A stretch of DNA of 52,450 nt from Deltaproteobacteria bacterium (GCA_024278765.1 JAJRSM010000011.1:1-52450); one strand, 5' to 3'. Positions 17,181-26,403 are shown, counted from the first letter of the stretch. A program made the numbers and translations. Notes: generated by a model not told the origin, from the letters alone.

Positions 17181-17480
17181 ATGGTTAATCAGATAAGTGA
17201 TGTCGTCAGTATAAATACAGAGGCAATGAAGGAGCTGCAAAAGAGCGGTCAAGGCACCGGCGAGGCCTTTGGCACAGTATTGAAGGAATCTATTCAGCAG
17301 GTCAATAAGATGCAGAAGGACGCTGGCATGGCAATAGAGAATCTGGCCCAGGGCAAGGTTGAGAATGTCCACGAGGCTATGATAGCCATGGAGAAGGCAA
17401 GTATTTCATTTAACCTGATGGTAGAGGTCAAGAACAGGCTTCTGGCAGCCTACGAAGAGATGATGAGGATGCAGGTTTAA
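17181..17480 (+). CDS. fliE: Flagellar hook-basal body protein FliE
   Basis: FliE is the junction protein between the MS ring and the proximal rod. The 99-residue protein has the family's conserved C-terminal helical part (HEAMIAMEKASISFNLMVEV and KNRLLAAYEEMMRMQV). An AGGAG site lies eight bases before the ATG. It is followed after 3 bases by fliF. Confidence 0.95.
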   Translation: MVNQISDVVSINTEAMKELQKSGQGTGEAFGTVLKESIQQVNKMQKDAGMAIENLAQGKVENVHEAMIAMEKASISFNLMVEVKNRLLAAYEEMMRMQV

Positions 17481-17483
17481 ACC

Positions 17484-19112
17484 ATGGCAGATAATGTTCT
17501 CGATAAAATGAAGGGTGCGAATCCCACCAAGCTTATTGTCTACGGCGTTGTCTTGGCCGGTGTGATAGCTGCGTTGGTGGCTCTGATGATGTGGAGTCAA
17601 AGGCCTGAGTACAGGACGCTCTTTGGCGGGCTCTCGGATGAAGATATAAGTGCCGTTATTGAGAATCTGGAGTCCAGAAAAGTCCCGTTTAAGATCCTTG
17701 GCGGCTCTGTGAAGGTCCCTGATAGTGTGCTTCATGAGACGCGTATAGCACTTGCCGGTGAGGGGTTGCCCAGAGGTGGCTCCGTGGGCTTTGAGATCTT
17801 TGATGAGTCAAGTTTTGGCGTAACCCAGTTTGTGCAGAAGATAAATTATATGCGTGCCATGCAGGGAGAGCTTGCAAGGACGATTTCTCAGATCCAGGCC
17901 GTAGAGGGGGCGCGGGTGCATCTTGCTGTGCCGGAGAAAGGGGTCTTTCTTGATGATGTAGAAAAGGGCAGGGCCTCGATTGTTTTAAAACTTAGGGGCA
18001 GCGGAGTCTTAACTCCTTCGCAGGTTCAGGGGATAGTCCACCTGACGGCAAGTGCTGTTGACGGACTTTTGCCTGAGGATGTGACTGTTGTAGATACTTC
18101 CGGGCGTATGTGGACCAATGCCTCCAATGAGTCGGCTGTGCCGATGGGGCTTACGGCAGCGCAGTTTGAGTATAAGCGTGGTCTGGAAAAAGACATGGAG
18201 ATGCGTATTCAAAGCATGCTGGAGAGGACCATAGGGGCTGGTAAGGTCGTTGCCCGGGTCTTTACCGAGATGGTGACTACCCATGTGGAGAGGACTGAAG
18301 AGATCTATGACCCTGACGGGCAGGTGGTTCGCAGCGAGCACCGCACAAAAGAAAAGATGAGCGGAGGGTCAAGCTCAAGCGGAGTGCCAGGGGTCTTATC
18401 GAATGTACCGGGTGGCACAGGAAGTGGCGCCGGTGGTGCATCGAGCACGAGCCAGAAGCAGGATGAGGTTATAAATTATGAGATCAGCAAGACGATTAGC
18501 CGTATTGTCGAGCCTATCGGAGAGATAGAGAAACTGAGCGTCTCGGTGCTGGTTGACGGTAACTATGAAAAGGTTATAGGGGAGCTTCCGGAGGATGCCG
18601 ATGAGGATGCAGAGCCGCCGGTAACCCAGAAATATGTTGCGAGAACAAGTGACGAATTACAGATATTAGAGGGGATAGTAAAGGGTATTATCGGCTTTGA
18701 CGAGGTTCGTGGTGATACACTTACCATCGAGAGTGTGCCATTTGAGTCCTCCGCGCTGTCGGATATGGATAGTGCTATGGTTGACTCTGGTTCTATCGTT
18801 CCAAGCTTCATAGCCCCCTATATACACACCATTATCAAGAGCGGCGTATCTGGAGTTATAGGCATATTTGTGATATTATTTATATTAAGGCCTGTAATAA
18901 GAAGGCTTACAGAGGAGAGCAATGCCCTCAGTGCAATCGACCAACTTGGGGCCTCTGCGGTGATGGTGCCCAAGGGTGAGGCCGGGGATCCAGACTTTGA
19001 TAAGAAGTTAGAGGCCAGCCAGGGCGATACCGAGCGCATTAAGGATGCCGTCAGGAAGAATCCTCGTCAGGCTGCGATGATAATTAAGGAATGGATACAG
19101 GAAACTAGATAA
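17484..19112 (+). CDS. fliF: Flagellar MS-ring protein FliF
   Basis: FliF builds the membrane ring that anchors the rod and rotor. The 542-residue protein has an N-terminal transmembrane helix (about residues 17-37) and a second near 448-468. Between them lie ring-building motifs, including ARVHLAVPEKGVF and a low-complexity Gly/Ser loop (about 294-322) as in most FliF proteins. The C-terminal tail (RKNPRQAAMIIKEWIQE) is the FliG-binding segment. The stop TAA shares one base with the fliG ATG. Confidence 0.96.
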   Translation: MADNVLDKMKGANPTKLIVYGVVLAGVIAALVALMMWSQRPEYRTLFGGLSDEDISAVIENLESRKVPFKILGGSVKVPDSVLHETRIALAGEGLPRGGSVGFEIFDESSFGVTQFVQKINYMRAMQGELARTISQIQAVEGARVHLAVPEKGVFLDDVEKGRASIVLKLRGSGVLTPSQVQGIVHLTASAVDGLLPEDVTVVDTSGRMWTNASNESAVPMGLTAAQFEYKRGLEKDMEMRIQSMLERTIGAGKVVARVFTEMVTTHVERTEEIYDPDGQVVRSEHRTKEKMSGGSSSSGVPGVLSNVPGGTGSGAGGASSTSQKQDEVINYEISKTISRIVEPIGEIEKLSVSVLVDGNYEKVIGELPEDADEDAEPPVTQKYVARTSDELQILEGIVKGIIGFDEVRGDTLTIESVPFESSALSDMDSAMVDSGSIVPSFIAPYIHTIIKSGVSGVIGIFVILFILRPVIRRLTEESNALSAIDQLGASAVMVPKGEAGDPDFDKKLEASQGDTERIKDAVRKNPRQAAMIIKEWIQETR

Positions 19113-20161
19113 TGGCTAAAGCTAAAGAGGTTAAACCGGAGAAAAAACAACCCTTTATTGATAAGTCTATAAAGGGGATGGAAAAGGCAGCGATCCTTAT
19201 GATGCTTGTCGGTGAGGATCTGGCAGCGAGCGTTATGAAGCATCTGCCCACTACCGATGTTCAGTATCTGGCCAAGAAGATCATTAACTCAGGGGATGTG
19301 ACCCTTGATAAGCTAAAGAGCGTGCGTCGGGAATTCGCCGATACTATGAGTGAGAGCGGGCTTTTTGTCGAGGGCAATGCCTTTGCCAAGGAGACCTTGA
19401 TAAAGGCCGTTGGCGGCGAGGCCGCAGAAGAGATTATATCTCTTCTTAATAGAGACGTAAAAAGAGGCGGTTTTGCGACGCTTAGCCTGATGGACCCGAA
19501 TGTAGTCGCCAGGGTCTTAAAAGAAGAACACCCGCAGATAATAGCACTTGCCCTTTCCTACCTGGATTCGGATCACGCCGCACAGATACTTACCTACCTG
19601 CCCGAGCGTTTAAGGGGCGAGGTAATACTCAGGGTCGCAACCCTAGAGCGAGTCCCCGCCGGTGTTGTCGAGGAACTCGATGCCTTTATAGAGGGGCAGA
19701 TCAAGGAGTCCGGGGTGACAAAGGGTAAGGCCGTAGAGGGAACAAAGGTCGCTGCCGAGATACTTAACAGGCTGGAAAGCAGTGATGAGCGCAACATTAT
19801 GGAAGCGGTAGAGAAGGCCAGTGGAGACCTTGCAAACGAGATTCAAGAGAAGATGTTCGTATTTGTCGACTTCATGGATGTTGACGACAGGGGTATTCAG
19901 GAGCTTATGAAGAGTGTCAGTTCCGAGATACTTACGCTTGCGCTTAAAGGGGCCGATGATGAGCTCAAGGCCAAGTTTTTTGATAATATGTCGGCACGTG
20001 CCGCTACTATGCTTCAGGAGGATATCGAGGCCAAGGGGCCGGTCAAGCTCAGCGAAGTCGAGAAAGGGCAGCAGGAGATCATTAAACTTGCCAAAAAACT
20101 TGAACAGGAAGGAAAACTTATGCGCGGCGGCGCAGGGGCAGGCGGTGATATAGTTGTCTAA
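19112..20161 (+). CDS. fliG: Flagellar motor switch protein FliG
   Basis: FliG is the torque-bearing C-ring protein that joins FliF and the stators. The 349-residue protein has the EHPQIIALALSYL motif of the middle domain and the C-terminal domain (MFVFVDFMDVDDRGIQELM) with the charged residues that contact MotA. The last residues are glycine-rich. Translation is coupled to fliF by a one-base overlap and to fliH by an 8-base overlap. Confidence 0.96.
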   Translation: MAKAKEVKPEKKQPFIDKSIKGMEKAAILMMLVGEDLAASVMKHLPTTDVQYLAKKIINSGDVTLDKLKSVRREFADTMSESGLFVEGNAFAKETLIKAVGGEAAEEIISLLNRDVKRGGFATLSLMDPNVVARVLKEEHPQIIALALSYLDSDHAAQILTYLPERLRGEVILRVATLERVPAGVVEELDAFIEGQIKESGVTKGKAVEGTKVAAEILNRLESSDERNIMEAVEKASGDLANEIQEKMFVFVDFMDVDDRGIQELMKSVSSEILTLALKGADDELKAKFFDNMSARAATMLQEDIEAKGPVKLSEVEKGQQEIIKLAKKLEQEGKLMRGGAGAGGDIVV

Positions 20162-20813
20162 GATATTTAAACCAGCGAAAGAGAGAGAAGGGCTGGTAAC
20201 GGCCCCGTTTATACTCGATAGCGACGCTCTCAGAGGGATGGTAGGGCTTGAGAGTATAGAGCAGGAAAGGCGTAAATCGCTGGAGGCTCGGCGCAGGCTC
20301 GAGCTCAGGTCGCAGGCCGTGGAGCGCGAATCATATGAGAAGGGCTTTGCTGCCGGAGAAAAGGCGGGTTTTGAGCTGGGGCGACAGAAGGCAGAGGGGC
20401 TTTTTCAGAAGATCGGCGCTATGGTCGATGAACTAAGCAACTTGAAAGAGACGGCCTTCAAAGATCTGGAAGGTGAGATCTTGGAGTTGACTCTGGCACT
20501 GGCTGAGAAGATAGCTAGCCGTGAGATAGCAAGTGATGACGAGGCCGTTATAGCGACTATAAAAAAGGCCATGCAGGTGGCATCAACTACAGGGGATATT
20601 ATCGTAAAGGTTAATCCTCGTGATAGAGATGTGCTTTTTAAGTACAAAGAAGACCTAGCCCGGTACGGCGTGGGAGTAGAAGGGGTGCGTATCGAGATAG
20701 ATGAGATGATTGATCGTGGTGGTTGTTTTCTGGAGACGAGTTACGGGGTCGTGGACGCAACCGTGCACGGCATAATTGCTGAGCTTAAGGAGAAGCTGGA
20801 CGATGAGCTTTGA
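20154..20813 (+). CDS. fliH: Flagellar assembly protein FliH
   Basis: FliH is the stator-like regulator of the FliI export ATPase. The 219-residue protein has a central charged helix (RRKSLEARRRLELRSQA) with a glycine-containing repeat (KGFAAGEKAGFELGRQ) typical of FliH, and a C-terminal domain with ALAEKIASREI and the IDRGGCFLETSYGVVDAT motif. The start appears to be TTG at 20154 inside the fliG stop region, because this keeps the expected MSKIFKP start; no strong ribosome-binding site supports it. It overlaps fliI by 11 bases. Confidence 0.9.
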   Translation: MSKIFKPAKEREGLVTAPFILDSDALRGMVGLESIEQERRKSLEARRRLELRSQAVERESYEKGFAAGEKAGFELGRQKAEGLFQKIGAMVDELSNLKETAFKDLEGEILELTLALAEKIASREIASDDEAVIATIKKAMQVASTTGDIIVKVNPRDRDVLFKYKEDLARYGVGVEGVRIEIDEMIDRGGCFLETSYGVVDATVHGIIAELKEKLDDEL

Positions 20814-22143
20814 TCTTGGCACAAATCTTAGAAGACGCAGCAGAGATATCAGGGCCTTTAACCCGGTTAAGGTTACGGGTATTGTAACCCGTGTGGTGGG
20901 GCTTGTTATGGAAGGGGTTGGCCCGCTTACCTCTGTTGGTGAGACTTGCTTGGTATATCCAAAGGAAGGCGAGGGTGCTCATATAGAGCCGATAGAGAGC
21001 GAGGTTGTTGGTTTTACTAATGATAAAATACTGCTTATGCCGCTTGGTGACGTGCGCGGGGTAGGGCCGGGAAGTAAGTTCGTTATAAAAAAGAAAGGCG
21101 GAGGGGCCAAGGTTGGTGAGCAGCTCCTGGGGCGTACACTGGACGGGCTGGGCGAGCCAATAGACAGGCTCGGCCCTATAGCATATGAAGCTGAGTATCC
21201 GCTCTACGCCAAGCCCCCTAACCCGCTAGATAGAAGGCGTATAACAGAGCCTTTGGATGTATCTATAAAGACGATAAACGGCTTGCTTACCGTTGGTAAG
21301 GGGCAAAGAATAGGAATATTCGCCGGTAGTGGTGTTGGTAAAAGTGTTCTGCTTGGTATGATGGCAAAGGGCACGGAGGCCGATGTAAATGTTATAGCAC
21401 TGGTCGGTGAAAGGGGCAGAGAGGTTCGCGAATTTATTGAGAAGGATCTGGGCCCGGAGGGGCTCGCGCGGTCAGTGGTAATAGTAGCGACCTCGGATCA
21501 GCCACCGCTTATAAGGATGAGGGCTGCCTTTCTTGCGACCTCTATCTCGGAATATTTCAGAGATAGAGGTAAGAATGTCTTGCTGGTCATGGATTCTCTA
21601 ACACGTTTTGCCAGTGCGCAGCGTGAGGTAGGGCTCGCAACCGGTGAGCCTCCTGCGACCAAAGGGTATCCGCCCTCGGTCTTTGCGCTCCTGCCAAAGC
21701 TTCTGGAGCGTGCAGGAAACTCAGAGTCAGAGGGCTCGATAACGGCATTTTATACGATCCTTGCCGAGGGTGATGACGTCAACGACCCTATTGCCGATGC
21801 CGTGCGTGCTATCCTAGATGGTCATATCGTCCTTACCCGTGATCTGGCAAGTCAGGGCCATTACCCCGCAATAGACGTGTTATCAAGTGTCAGCCGGGTT
21901 ATGATTGACGTAACCAGTGCGGAGCATCGCAAGGCAGCGACCGAGATAAGGGCTGTAATGGCCACCTATAAAAAAGCCTATGACCTGATCAGTATCGGGG
22001 CATATAAAAAAGGTAGTGAACCGAAGATTGACCGAGCTATCAAGCTCAATGATATGATACTTAATTTTCTTCGCCAAGATATTGATGAGAGTGTGAACTT
22101 TGGTGATGCAGTAGAGAGGCTTGAGCAGGTAGCGGCCCTGTAG
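20803..22143 (+). CDS. fliI: Flagellum-specific ATPase FliI
   Basis: FliI powers or primes flagellar export, with an F1-beta-like fold. The 446-residue protein has Walker A GSGVGKS (residues 175-181), GERGREVREFIE, the Walker B-type LLVMDSLTRFA and the type III ATPase segment HYPAIDVLSS. The ATG at 20803 was chosen because AAGGAG lies about 10 bases upstream and it gives the usual N-terminus; an in-frame ATG at 20776 lies deeper in fliH. fliJ begins 23 bases after the stop. Confidence 0.96.
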   Translation: MSFDLGTNLRRRSRDIRAFNPVKVTGIVTRVVGLVMEGVGPLTSVGETCLVYPKEGEGAHIEPIESEVVGFTNDKILLMPLGDVRGVGPGSKFVIKKKGGGAKVGEQLLGRTLDGLGEPIDRLGPIAYEAEYPLYAKPPNPLDRRRITEPLDVSIKTINGLLTVGKGQRIGIFAGSGVGKSVLLGMMAKGTEADVNVIALVGERGREVREFIEKDLGPEGLARSVVIVATSDQPPLIRMRAAFLATSISEYFRDRGKNVLLVMDSLTRFASAQREVGLATGEPPATKGYPPSVFALLPKLLERAGNSESEGSITAFYTILAEGDDVNDPIADAVRAILDGHIVLTRDLASQGHYPAIDVLSSVSRVMIDVTSAEHRKAATEIRAVMATYKKAYDLISIGAYKKGSEPKIDRAIKLNDMILNFLRQDIDESVNFGDAVERLEQVAAL

Positions 22144-22166
22144 GTTTAAAAAGGTAAAATCAAGAG

Positions 22167-22625
22167 ATGAAAAAATTTAACTTCAAATTAGAGCCCCTCC
22201 TTGAGTACAGGCAGCGTCTGGAGGATATCCTCAGGAAGGACCTAGTTGAGGCCGGCAGGCTCCTTGATATCGAGCAAGCAAAGCTTCAGGACTTAAGGGA
22301 TGCGCATAGCAAGGCTATTGAAGAGGTAGAGAGGCTTAAGGGCGAGGACAATAGTACAGAAGATCTTATGCTTTATTATAACTATCTGGTTGGGCTCAAG
22401 ACTTACATAGAAGAGCAGTCGCAGATGGTGGCAAAGAGTAAGCAGGTATATGAAGAGCAACGCCAGAAGCTTGTAGAGTCTGCCAAGGAGCGTCGAACCG
22501 TAGAGCTTGTTAAAGAACGCGCCCAAAGCCAGCACGAGAGCGAAGAAAAGAAAGAGGATCAGAAGATAACCGATGATATCGGGTCTTCCAGATTTATAAG
22601 AGGGGTTATTAACGGTGAAGGTTAA
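22167..22625 (+). CDS. fliJ: Flagellar export chaperone FliJ
   Basis: FliJ is a coiled-coil export component that inserts into the FliI ring. The 152-residue protein is almost entirely helical and charged, with the N-terminal FKLEPLLEYRQRLED motif of the family. It sits directly after fliI, its usual place. It overlaps the next gene by 11 bases. Sequence identity in this family is low, so context is part of the evidence. Confidence 0.88.
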   Translation: MKKFNFKLEPLLEYRQRLEDILRKDLVEAGRLLDIEQAKLQDLRDAHSKAIEEVERLKGEDNSTEDLMLYYNYLVGLKTYIEEQSQMVAKSKQVYEEQRQKLVESAKERRTVELVKERAQSQHESEEKKEDQKITDDIGSSRFIRGVINGEG

Positions 22626-23253
22626 GGTACTAACGATAGCCTTTATACTTAAGATAGTTGTCTTTGGTCTCTGGTTTGCCATGAGCTCAGGCCTTGTGGA
22701 CTTTGGCGTTGTGCACGCCGAGCAGCCCCTGATCAGCGAGATCGTTGTGACAGATGGTGTCAAAGTCGTTGATCTTGAGGGCGGTGATATCGCTGTCAAA
22801 GGTGAGGGGGCGATAGAGGCAGATACCTGGAGTCTTATTACAGATACCGAACGTAGTATGCTAGAGGCCATGAAGCGCAGAGAAAGCGAACTGAAGGCAA
22901 GGGAAGATGATCTTAAAAAATACGAGCAGAGGCTGGCAGTTGTAAATAGCGACCTTGATCTGCGAATGAAGGAGCTTAAAGCTACCAAAGAAGTCGTGGA
23001 TAAAGCCCTGCTAAAGCTTAAGACCGCAGAGAAGACGCGCTCCAAGAGGGTTGTTAAAATCTATGAGTCAATGGCACCGGAAGAGGCTGCGGCAAGGATA
23101 GAGAAGCTTGATGAGACGACAGCCGTTATGATTCTGTCTACCATGAAAGAGAAGAAGGCTGGAGCCGTACTCGGTCTGGTCTCGGTGGCGAAGGCCGTTA
23201 GGTATAGCCAGCTGATGAATAAACCGCTGGTCGTCAAGAAGAAAAGGCGCTGA
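22615..23253 (+). CDS. MotE-like protein with MgtE N-terminal-type domain
   Basis: A 212-residue protein with an N-terminal hydrophobic segment (about residues 5-25), a charged coiled coil (about 75-140) and a C-terminal MgtE-N-like domain (MAPEEAAARIEKLDETTAVM). Proteins of this shape next to fliJ are commonly annotated as MotE or as MgtE-domain flagellar proteins. In some bacteria MotE is a periplasmic chaperone of the MotC stator component, but motC is not in this window. The GTG start at 22615 overlaps the fliJ stop. It is probably anchored in the inner membrane with the rest in the periplasm. The name is by architecture and position only. Confidence 0.7.
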   Translation: MKVKVLTIAFILKIVVFGLWFAMSSGLVDFGVVHAEQPLISEIVVTDGVKVVDLEGGDIAVKGEGAIEADTWSLITDTERSMLEAMKRRESELKAREDDLKKYEQRLAVVNSDLDLRMKELKATKEVVDKALLKLKTAEKTRSKRVVKIYESMAPEEAAARIEKLDETTAVMILSTMKEKKAGAVLGLVSVAKAVRYSQLMNKPLVVKKKRR

Positions 23254-23329
23254 TAAACTCTAATCGTTTTTTCTTGATTATGCGATATTCAGAGTCCTGT
23301 ATTTTCTGAGTTTTAACTATAAAATCTAA

Positions 23330-23381
23330 TATTAATAACCAAAGGCCATAGAGACGACTCTATGGCCTTTGGTTATTAATA
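23330..23381. repeat. Perfect 24-bp hairpin between the fliJ block and the fliK promoter
   Basis: The arms pair perfectly for 24 bp around the four-base loop ACGA (23354-23357), starting TATTAATAACC and ending GGTTATTAATA. There is no T-tract downstream, so it is not a standard rho-independent terminator. It could end the upstream operon, be a tiny mobile palindrome, or act as an RNA processing or stability element. Confidence 0.85.
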
Positions 23382-23505
23382 CGACTGCAAAAATTACCCG
23401 AAAGGAAAATAATACCTCACTATAATTTCCGCTTTTTCTTGAGTTGTAAAATCTATATTATTGTAATGTCTTGATTTGATAGGGTTTTATTGTCATATCA
23501 AGAGC

Positions 23506-23521
23506 TGGCACGCAAGTTGCA
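23506..23521 (+). promoter_or_regulatory. Sigma54 promoter of fliK
   Basis: TGGCACGCAAGTTGCA is a near-perfect -24/-12 element. The transcript should start near 23532, about 37 bases before fliK. A TGTCA half-site lies just upstream (23491-23495). This starts the fliK-flgD-flgE operon. Confidence 0.92.
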
Positions 23522-23568
23522 TTAGAATAGCGTTGCAGGCAGAGTATGTGTTGTGGAGCTAAGTAGTT

Positions 23569-25620
23569 ATGAGCAGTATTTTTCAAACAAATAGTCAGGC
23601 CGATTACCTCTTGAGGCAACAGAGAGCGGCGATGCGTCCTGAGCTAGACCTTGGTGCTGGAGCCGCGCAGAAGCCCCCTGCTAAGCCTGCTGTTGTTAGT
23701 GGTTCTAACTCTGAGTTTTTTAAGGCCGCAGCAGATGTTAGAGCCACGGAGAAGGCCAGAGCCAATGTGCTTGCTCGCAGCTCTGCGCAGGATAACAAAC
23801 GAGATGCAGCGCAAGTGCGCCAAGCGGCAGAAGATAGACGTCTTGATGCTCTTGATAAGAGCGAGGCCGATAGGGCGCAGAGGTCGGTAGAGAATACATT
23901 AGAGAGCAAGAGCAATGCCTTTGAAAGGCCCGGCCATGAGTCATCCAATGACGCAGCTACTGGTGGTTCAAAGGTCTCCGAGACTGCCAGAGAAGCCAAT
24001 CCGGGTCGTTACGATAATCTTGAAGACAGAGGAGCTACTCGTCCAGACTCTACCGATCACGCCGGGCATAGTCACGGCGCAGAGGCCGTACAAAGTAGCC
24101 GCCTTAATGGTACTGAGTCCGCAGGGTTTCTAGATACGGCAGAGCTTAGTGGTTCAGAGGTTGGTCTTATAAATGCATATCTTAGCCAGAACGCTAGTCC
24201 CCAGAACGCTAGTCCAAAGAAGGCTGAGGTTTCGTCCGGTAAGGTCGCCCAGGCCTACGAAACCGTAATAGCAAACCTTGGTGAAGAGGACGTAGCTACC
24301 TTAAACACATTGAAACCCGGTGAACTGCCAAAGCTCATAAATGCAAAGGCCTCGGCCTACGTCGCTGAGCCAACCGCAGAGCCAACTGGCGGGGAAGGCT
24401 CTGTTGTTGACCACAATGTTGTAGCAGACGGATCTGGGCATACAGTTGTAACTGAGGGCGAAGAGGGCGTAGCCGCTGATGCCATGGCGGCAGTGAGCGA
24501 AGAGTTAGCAGCTATTATTGGCGCAGATCCAGAAGGTGACGAGGTCGTAGAAGTATCTGATGATACAAAAGACGTCGGCGGGGCATTTGATATGGCCTCA
24601 GCCGGACAAGGACTTATTCTTGATGAAGATATAGATGGCACGCAGCTCGGTGACGGCGTCACTAACGCAGGTAAAGAAGGCGGTGGTTCAGGTGAAGCGG
24701 CTGGTAAGGAGACAAAGCCGGACGCCCAGACCACTGGAGCTGCCGCAGCCCTTAAAGAGGCCTATATAGAGGCCCATACCGAAGAAAAGGGTATAGAAAA
24801 GGAAGAAAAGGGGAAAGCACCTGTAACCCAGAAGACTCTCGACTCGCCCAGCACAAACACGAGAGCTACTACCGGGCCAAAGACGATCCCTCAACAGGGT
24901 GGTGAGGCACTTAACTTCTCGATTGAGGAGCTGGCTTTGGACTTGGGTGATGCAGTCGATAGTGCTGATCTCGTAGAGGCTATAACTGGGAAAGATCCAA
25001 ACGCTGGCTCTGGGCTCTCTAAAGAGCACAGTACTAGCGGTCATAAGCAGGATATGGCAGCGATGAAGAACGATGGTAAGGCAGAGGGGATGGCGCAAGC
25101 TAAAGACGCCAAGGCTGGCGTAGAGGCGGCAAAAAAGACGAGCTCTACAGCACCAAAGACCTTTAACTTTGGAAAGTTGCAGGAAGGTGTATTCAATGGA
25201 GTAGACAGGGGGTTAAGGCTTAGTCTAGCCAGTGGCGGGCAAAACGCAAAACTGACGCTTCGCCCGGAAAGCCTTGGCGAACTGCGTATTAAGCTTACGA
25301 TAGGTGATGATGGTCAGGTCCAGTCAAAGATAATGGTAGATAACGCGACGGTAAAGAGTCTTTTAGATAGCGATGCCGCGAGGCTTAAGAATATCTTCAG
25401 CGAGCAGGGCCTTGATTTGGAGAGTTATTCAGTTGAGGTCGGTGGTGGCTGGTCCGGCAAGAGTGCCAAGGGCGGAGGCTCTGGCTTTGGTTTTAATGGT
25501 AAAGGGTCGCAGAGTGCTTACGGCGAAGATAGTGGCGCAGCCGCAACGGAGATGGATATTTCAGCGATAGCAGGTGGCGCGTACGGAACAGTTGGCGGCG
25601 GCTTGGATCTATTTGCTTAA
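23569..25620 (+). CDS. fliK: Flagellar hook-length control protein FliK
   Basis: FliK is the exported ruler that sets hook length and switches the substrate class of the export gate. The 683-residue protein has a long, low-complexity, Ala/Gly/Glu/Ser-rich N-terminal part with little conserved sequence, as is usual. The C-terminal Flg_hook domain (about residues 545-625) is recognisable by LTLRPESLGELRIKLTI and the following strand-helix pattern. A short duplicated stretch (QNASPQNASP) occurs in the middle. It is larger than the E. coli protein, within the range seen in other phyla. It is preceded by a sigma54 promoter and followed by flgD. Confidence 0.88.
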   Translation: MSSIFQTNSQADYLLRQQRAAMRPELDLGAGAAQKPPAKPAVVSGSNSEFFKAAADVRATEKARANVLARSSAQDNKRDAAQVRQAAEDRRLDALDKSEADRAQRSVENTLESKSNAFERPGHESSNDAATGGSKVSETAREANPGRYDNLEDRGATRPDSTDHAGHSHGAEAVQSSRLNGTESAGFLDTAELSGSEVGLINAYLSQNASPQNASPKKAEVSSGKVAQAYETVIANLGEEDVATLNTLKPGELPKLINAKASAYVAEPTAEPTGGEGSVVDHNVVADGSGHTVVTEGEEGVAADAMAAVSEELAAIIGADPEGDEVVEVSDDTKDVGGAFDMASAGQGLILDEDIDGTQLGDGVTNAGKEGGGSGEAAGKETKPDAQTTGAAAALKEAYIEAHTEEKGIEKEEKGKAPVTQKTLDSPSTNTRATTGPKTIPQQGGEALNFSIEELALDLGDAVDSADLVEAITGKDPNAGSGLSKEHSTSGHKQDMAAMKNDGKAEGMAQAKDAKAGVEAAKKTSSTAPKTFNFGKLQEGVFNGVDRGLRLSLASGGQNAKLTLRPESLGELRIKLTIGDDGQVQSKIMVDNATVKSLLDSDAARLKNIFSEQGLDLESYSVEVGGGWSGKSAKGGGSGFGFNGKGSQSAYGEDSGAAATEMDISAIAGGAYGTVGGGLDLFA

Positions 25621-25653
25621 TAGAGAAAAACAGTATTAGAACGGGGGTTTATT

Positions 25654-26310
25654 ATGAGTTTTATGAGCGAGATAAATGCTGCAACCGGGGTTAGAGATAC
25701 ATCGGAAATTCCTGTAAAGAAAGAGGTCGGTAAAGAGGCCTTTCTTATCTTGCTTGTTGCTCAGATGGAGTATCAGGATCCGCTGAGCCCGACTGATAAT
25801 ACGGAGTTTGTCTCTCAACTGGCCCAGTTCAGCTCTCTTGAGGCGTTGCAGAACCTGCAGGCTGATATGGGCGATGTCTCGGGTAACATGAGTGCCCTCA
25901 GGCATCAGACAAGCTCGGATCTGGTAGGCAGGGTAGTAACGGTCGAAGGCTCGGACTTTAATTATAGCGGCAGTCCTATCCCGCTTGCCTATGATTTGGG
26001 TGGCTACGCAAATGACGTTAAGATCAAGATAGTAGATTCCAGTGGGAAGGTGGTTCGTACGATTCAGGGTAAAGAAGGGCCTGAAGGAGAATATCAACTC
26101 TTCTGGGACGGCAAGAATACAGAGGGTCTTGATGCAGGTGAAGGTTCATATAGTATGGAGATATCGGCTACCGATGATAGTGGTGAATATGTAGGTGTCA
26201 CCACATACGTGAGTGATCTGGTCGCCAGTGTGATATTTAAAGATGGCAAGTCCTTCTTGAATGTTGGTTCCATGCTGGTCTCAGTAGATAAGGTAAAGGG
26301 AGTTTATTGA
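25654..26310 (+). CDS. flgD: Flagellar hook capping protein FlgD
   Basis: FlgD is the cap required for hook assembly and is removed later. The 218-residue protein has the N-terminal motif AFLILLVAQMEYQDPLSPT and NTEFVSQLAQFSSLEAL, then a FlgD tudor/FNIII-like C-terminal part (FWDGKNTEGLDAGEGSYSME). Length is normal. It lies between fliK and flgE in the usual order. Three 20-bp palindromic repeats separate it from flgE. Confidence 0.95.
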   Translation: MSFMSEINAATGVRDTSEIPVKKEVGKEAFLILLVAQMEYQDPLSPTDNTEFVSQLAQFSSLEALQNLQADMGDVSGNMSALRHQTSSDLVGRVVTVEGSDFNYSGSPIPLAYDLGGYANDVKIKIVDSSGKVVRTIQGKEGPEGEYQLFWDGKNTEGLDAGEGSYSMEISATDDSGEYVGVTTYVSDLVASVIFKDGKSFLNVGSMLVSVDKVKGVY

Positions 26311-26327
26311 AAATAAGTACTAGCGCA

Positions 26328-26387
26328 AAGCCGGTTTAACCGGTGTGAAGCCAGTTTAACTGGTATAAAGCCGGCGTAACCGGTAAT
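26328..26387. repeat. Three tandem 20-bp palindromic units before flgE
   Basis: The units are AAGCCGGTTTAACCGGTGTG, AAGCCAGTTTAACTGGTATA and AAGCCGGCGTAACCGGTAAT, each exactly 20 bases. Each can fold into a short stem with a three-base loop (CCGGT-TTA-ACCGG, then CCAGT-TTA-ACTGG). Unit 2 differs from unit 1 at both partners of one base pair, so pairing is kept. Unit 3 has lost the closing pair. The last unit ends about 16 bases before the flgE start codon. Confidence 0.85.
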
Positions 26388-26403
26388 AATGGGGGTAATA
26401 CAG

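Noticed and set aside
22293-23045. 250-codon minus-strand ORF opposite fliJ and the MotE-like gene
   Set aside because: It is serine/leucine-rich shadow coding opposite charged helical genes, with no family features.
26328-26387. Short tandem repeats before flgE as a CRISPR array
   Set aside because: The units are directly adjacent at a 20-base period with no unique spacers and no cas genes nearby.
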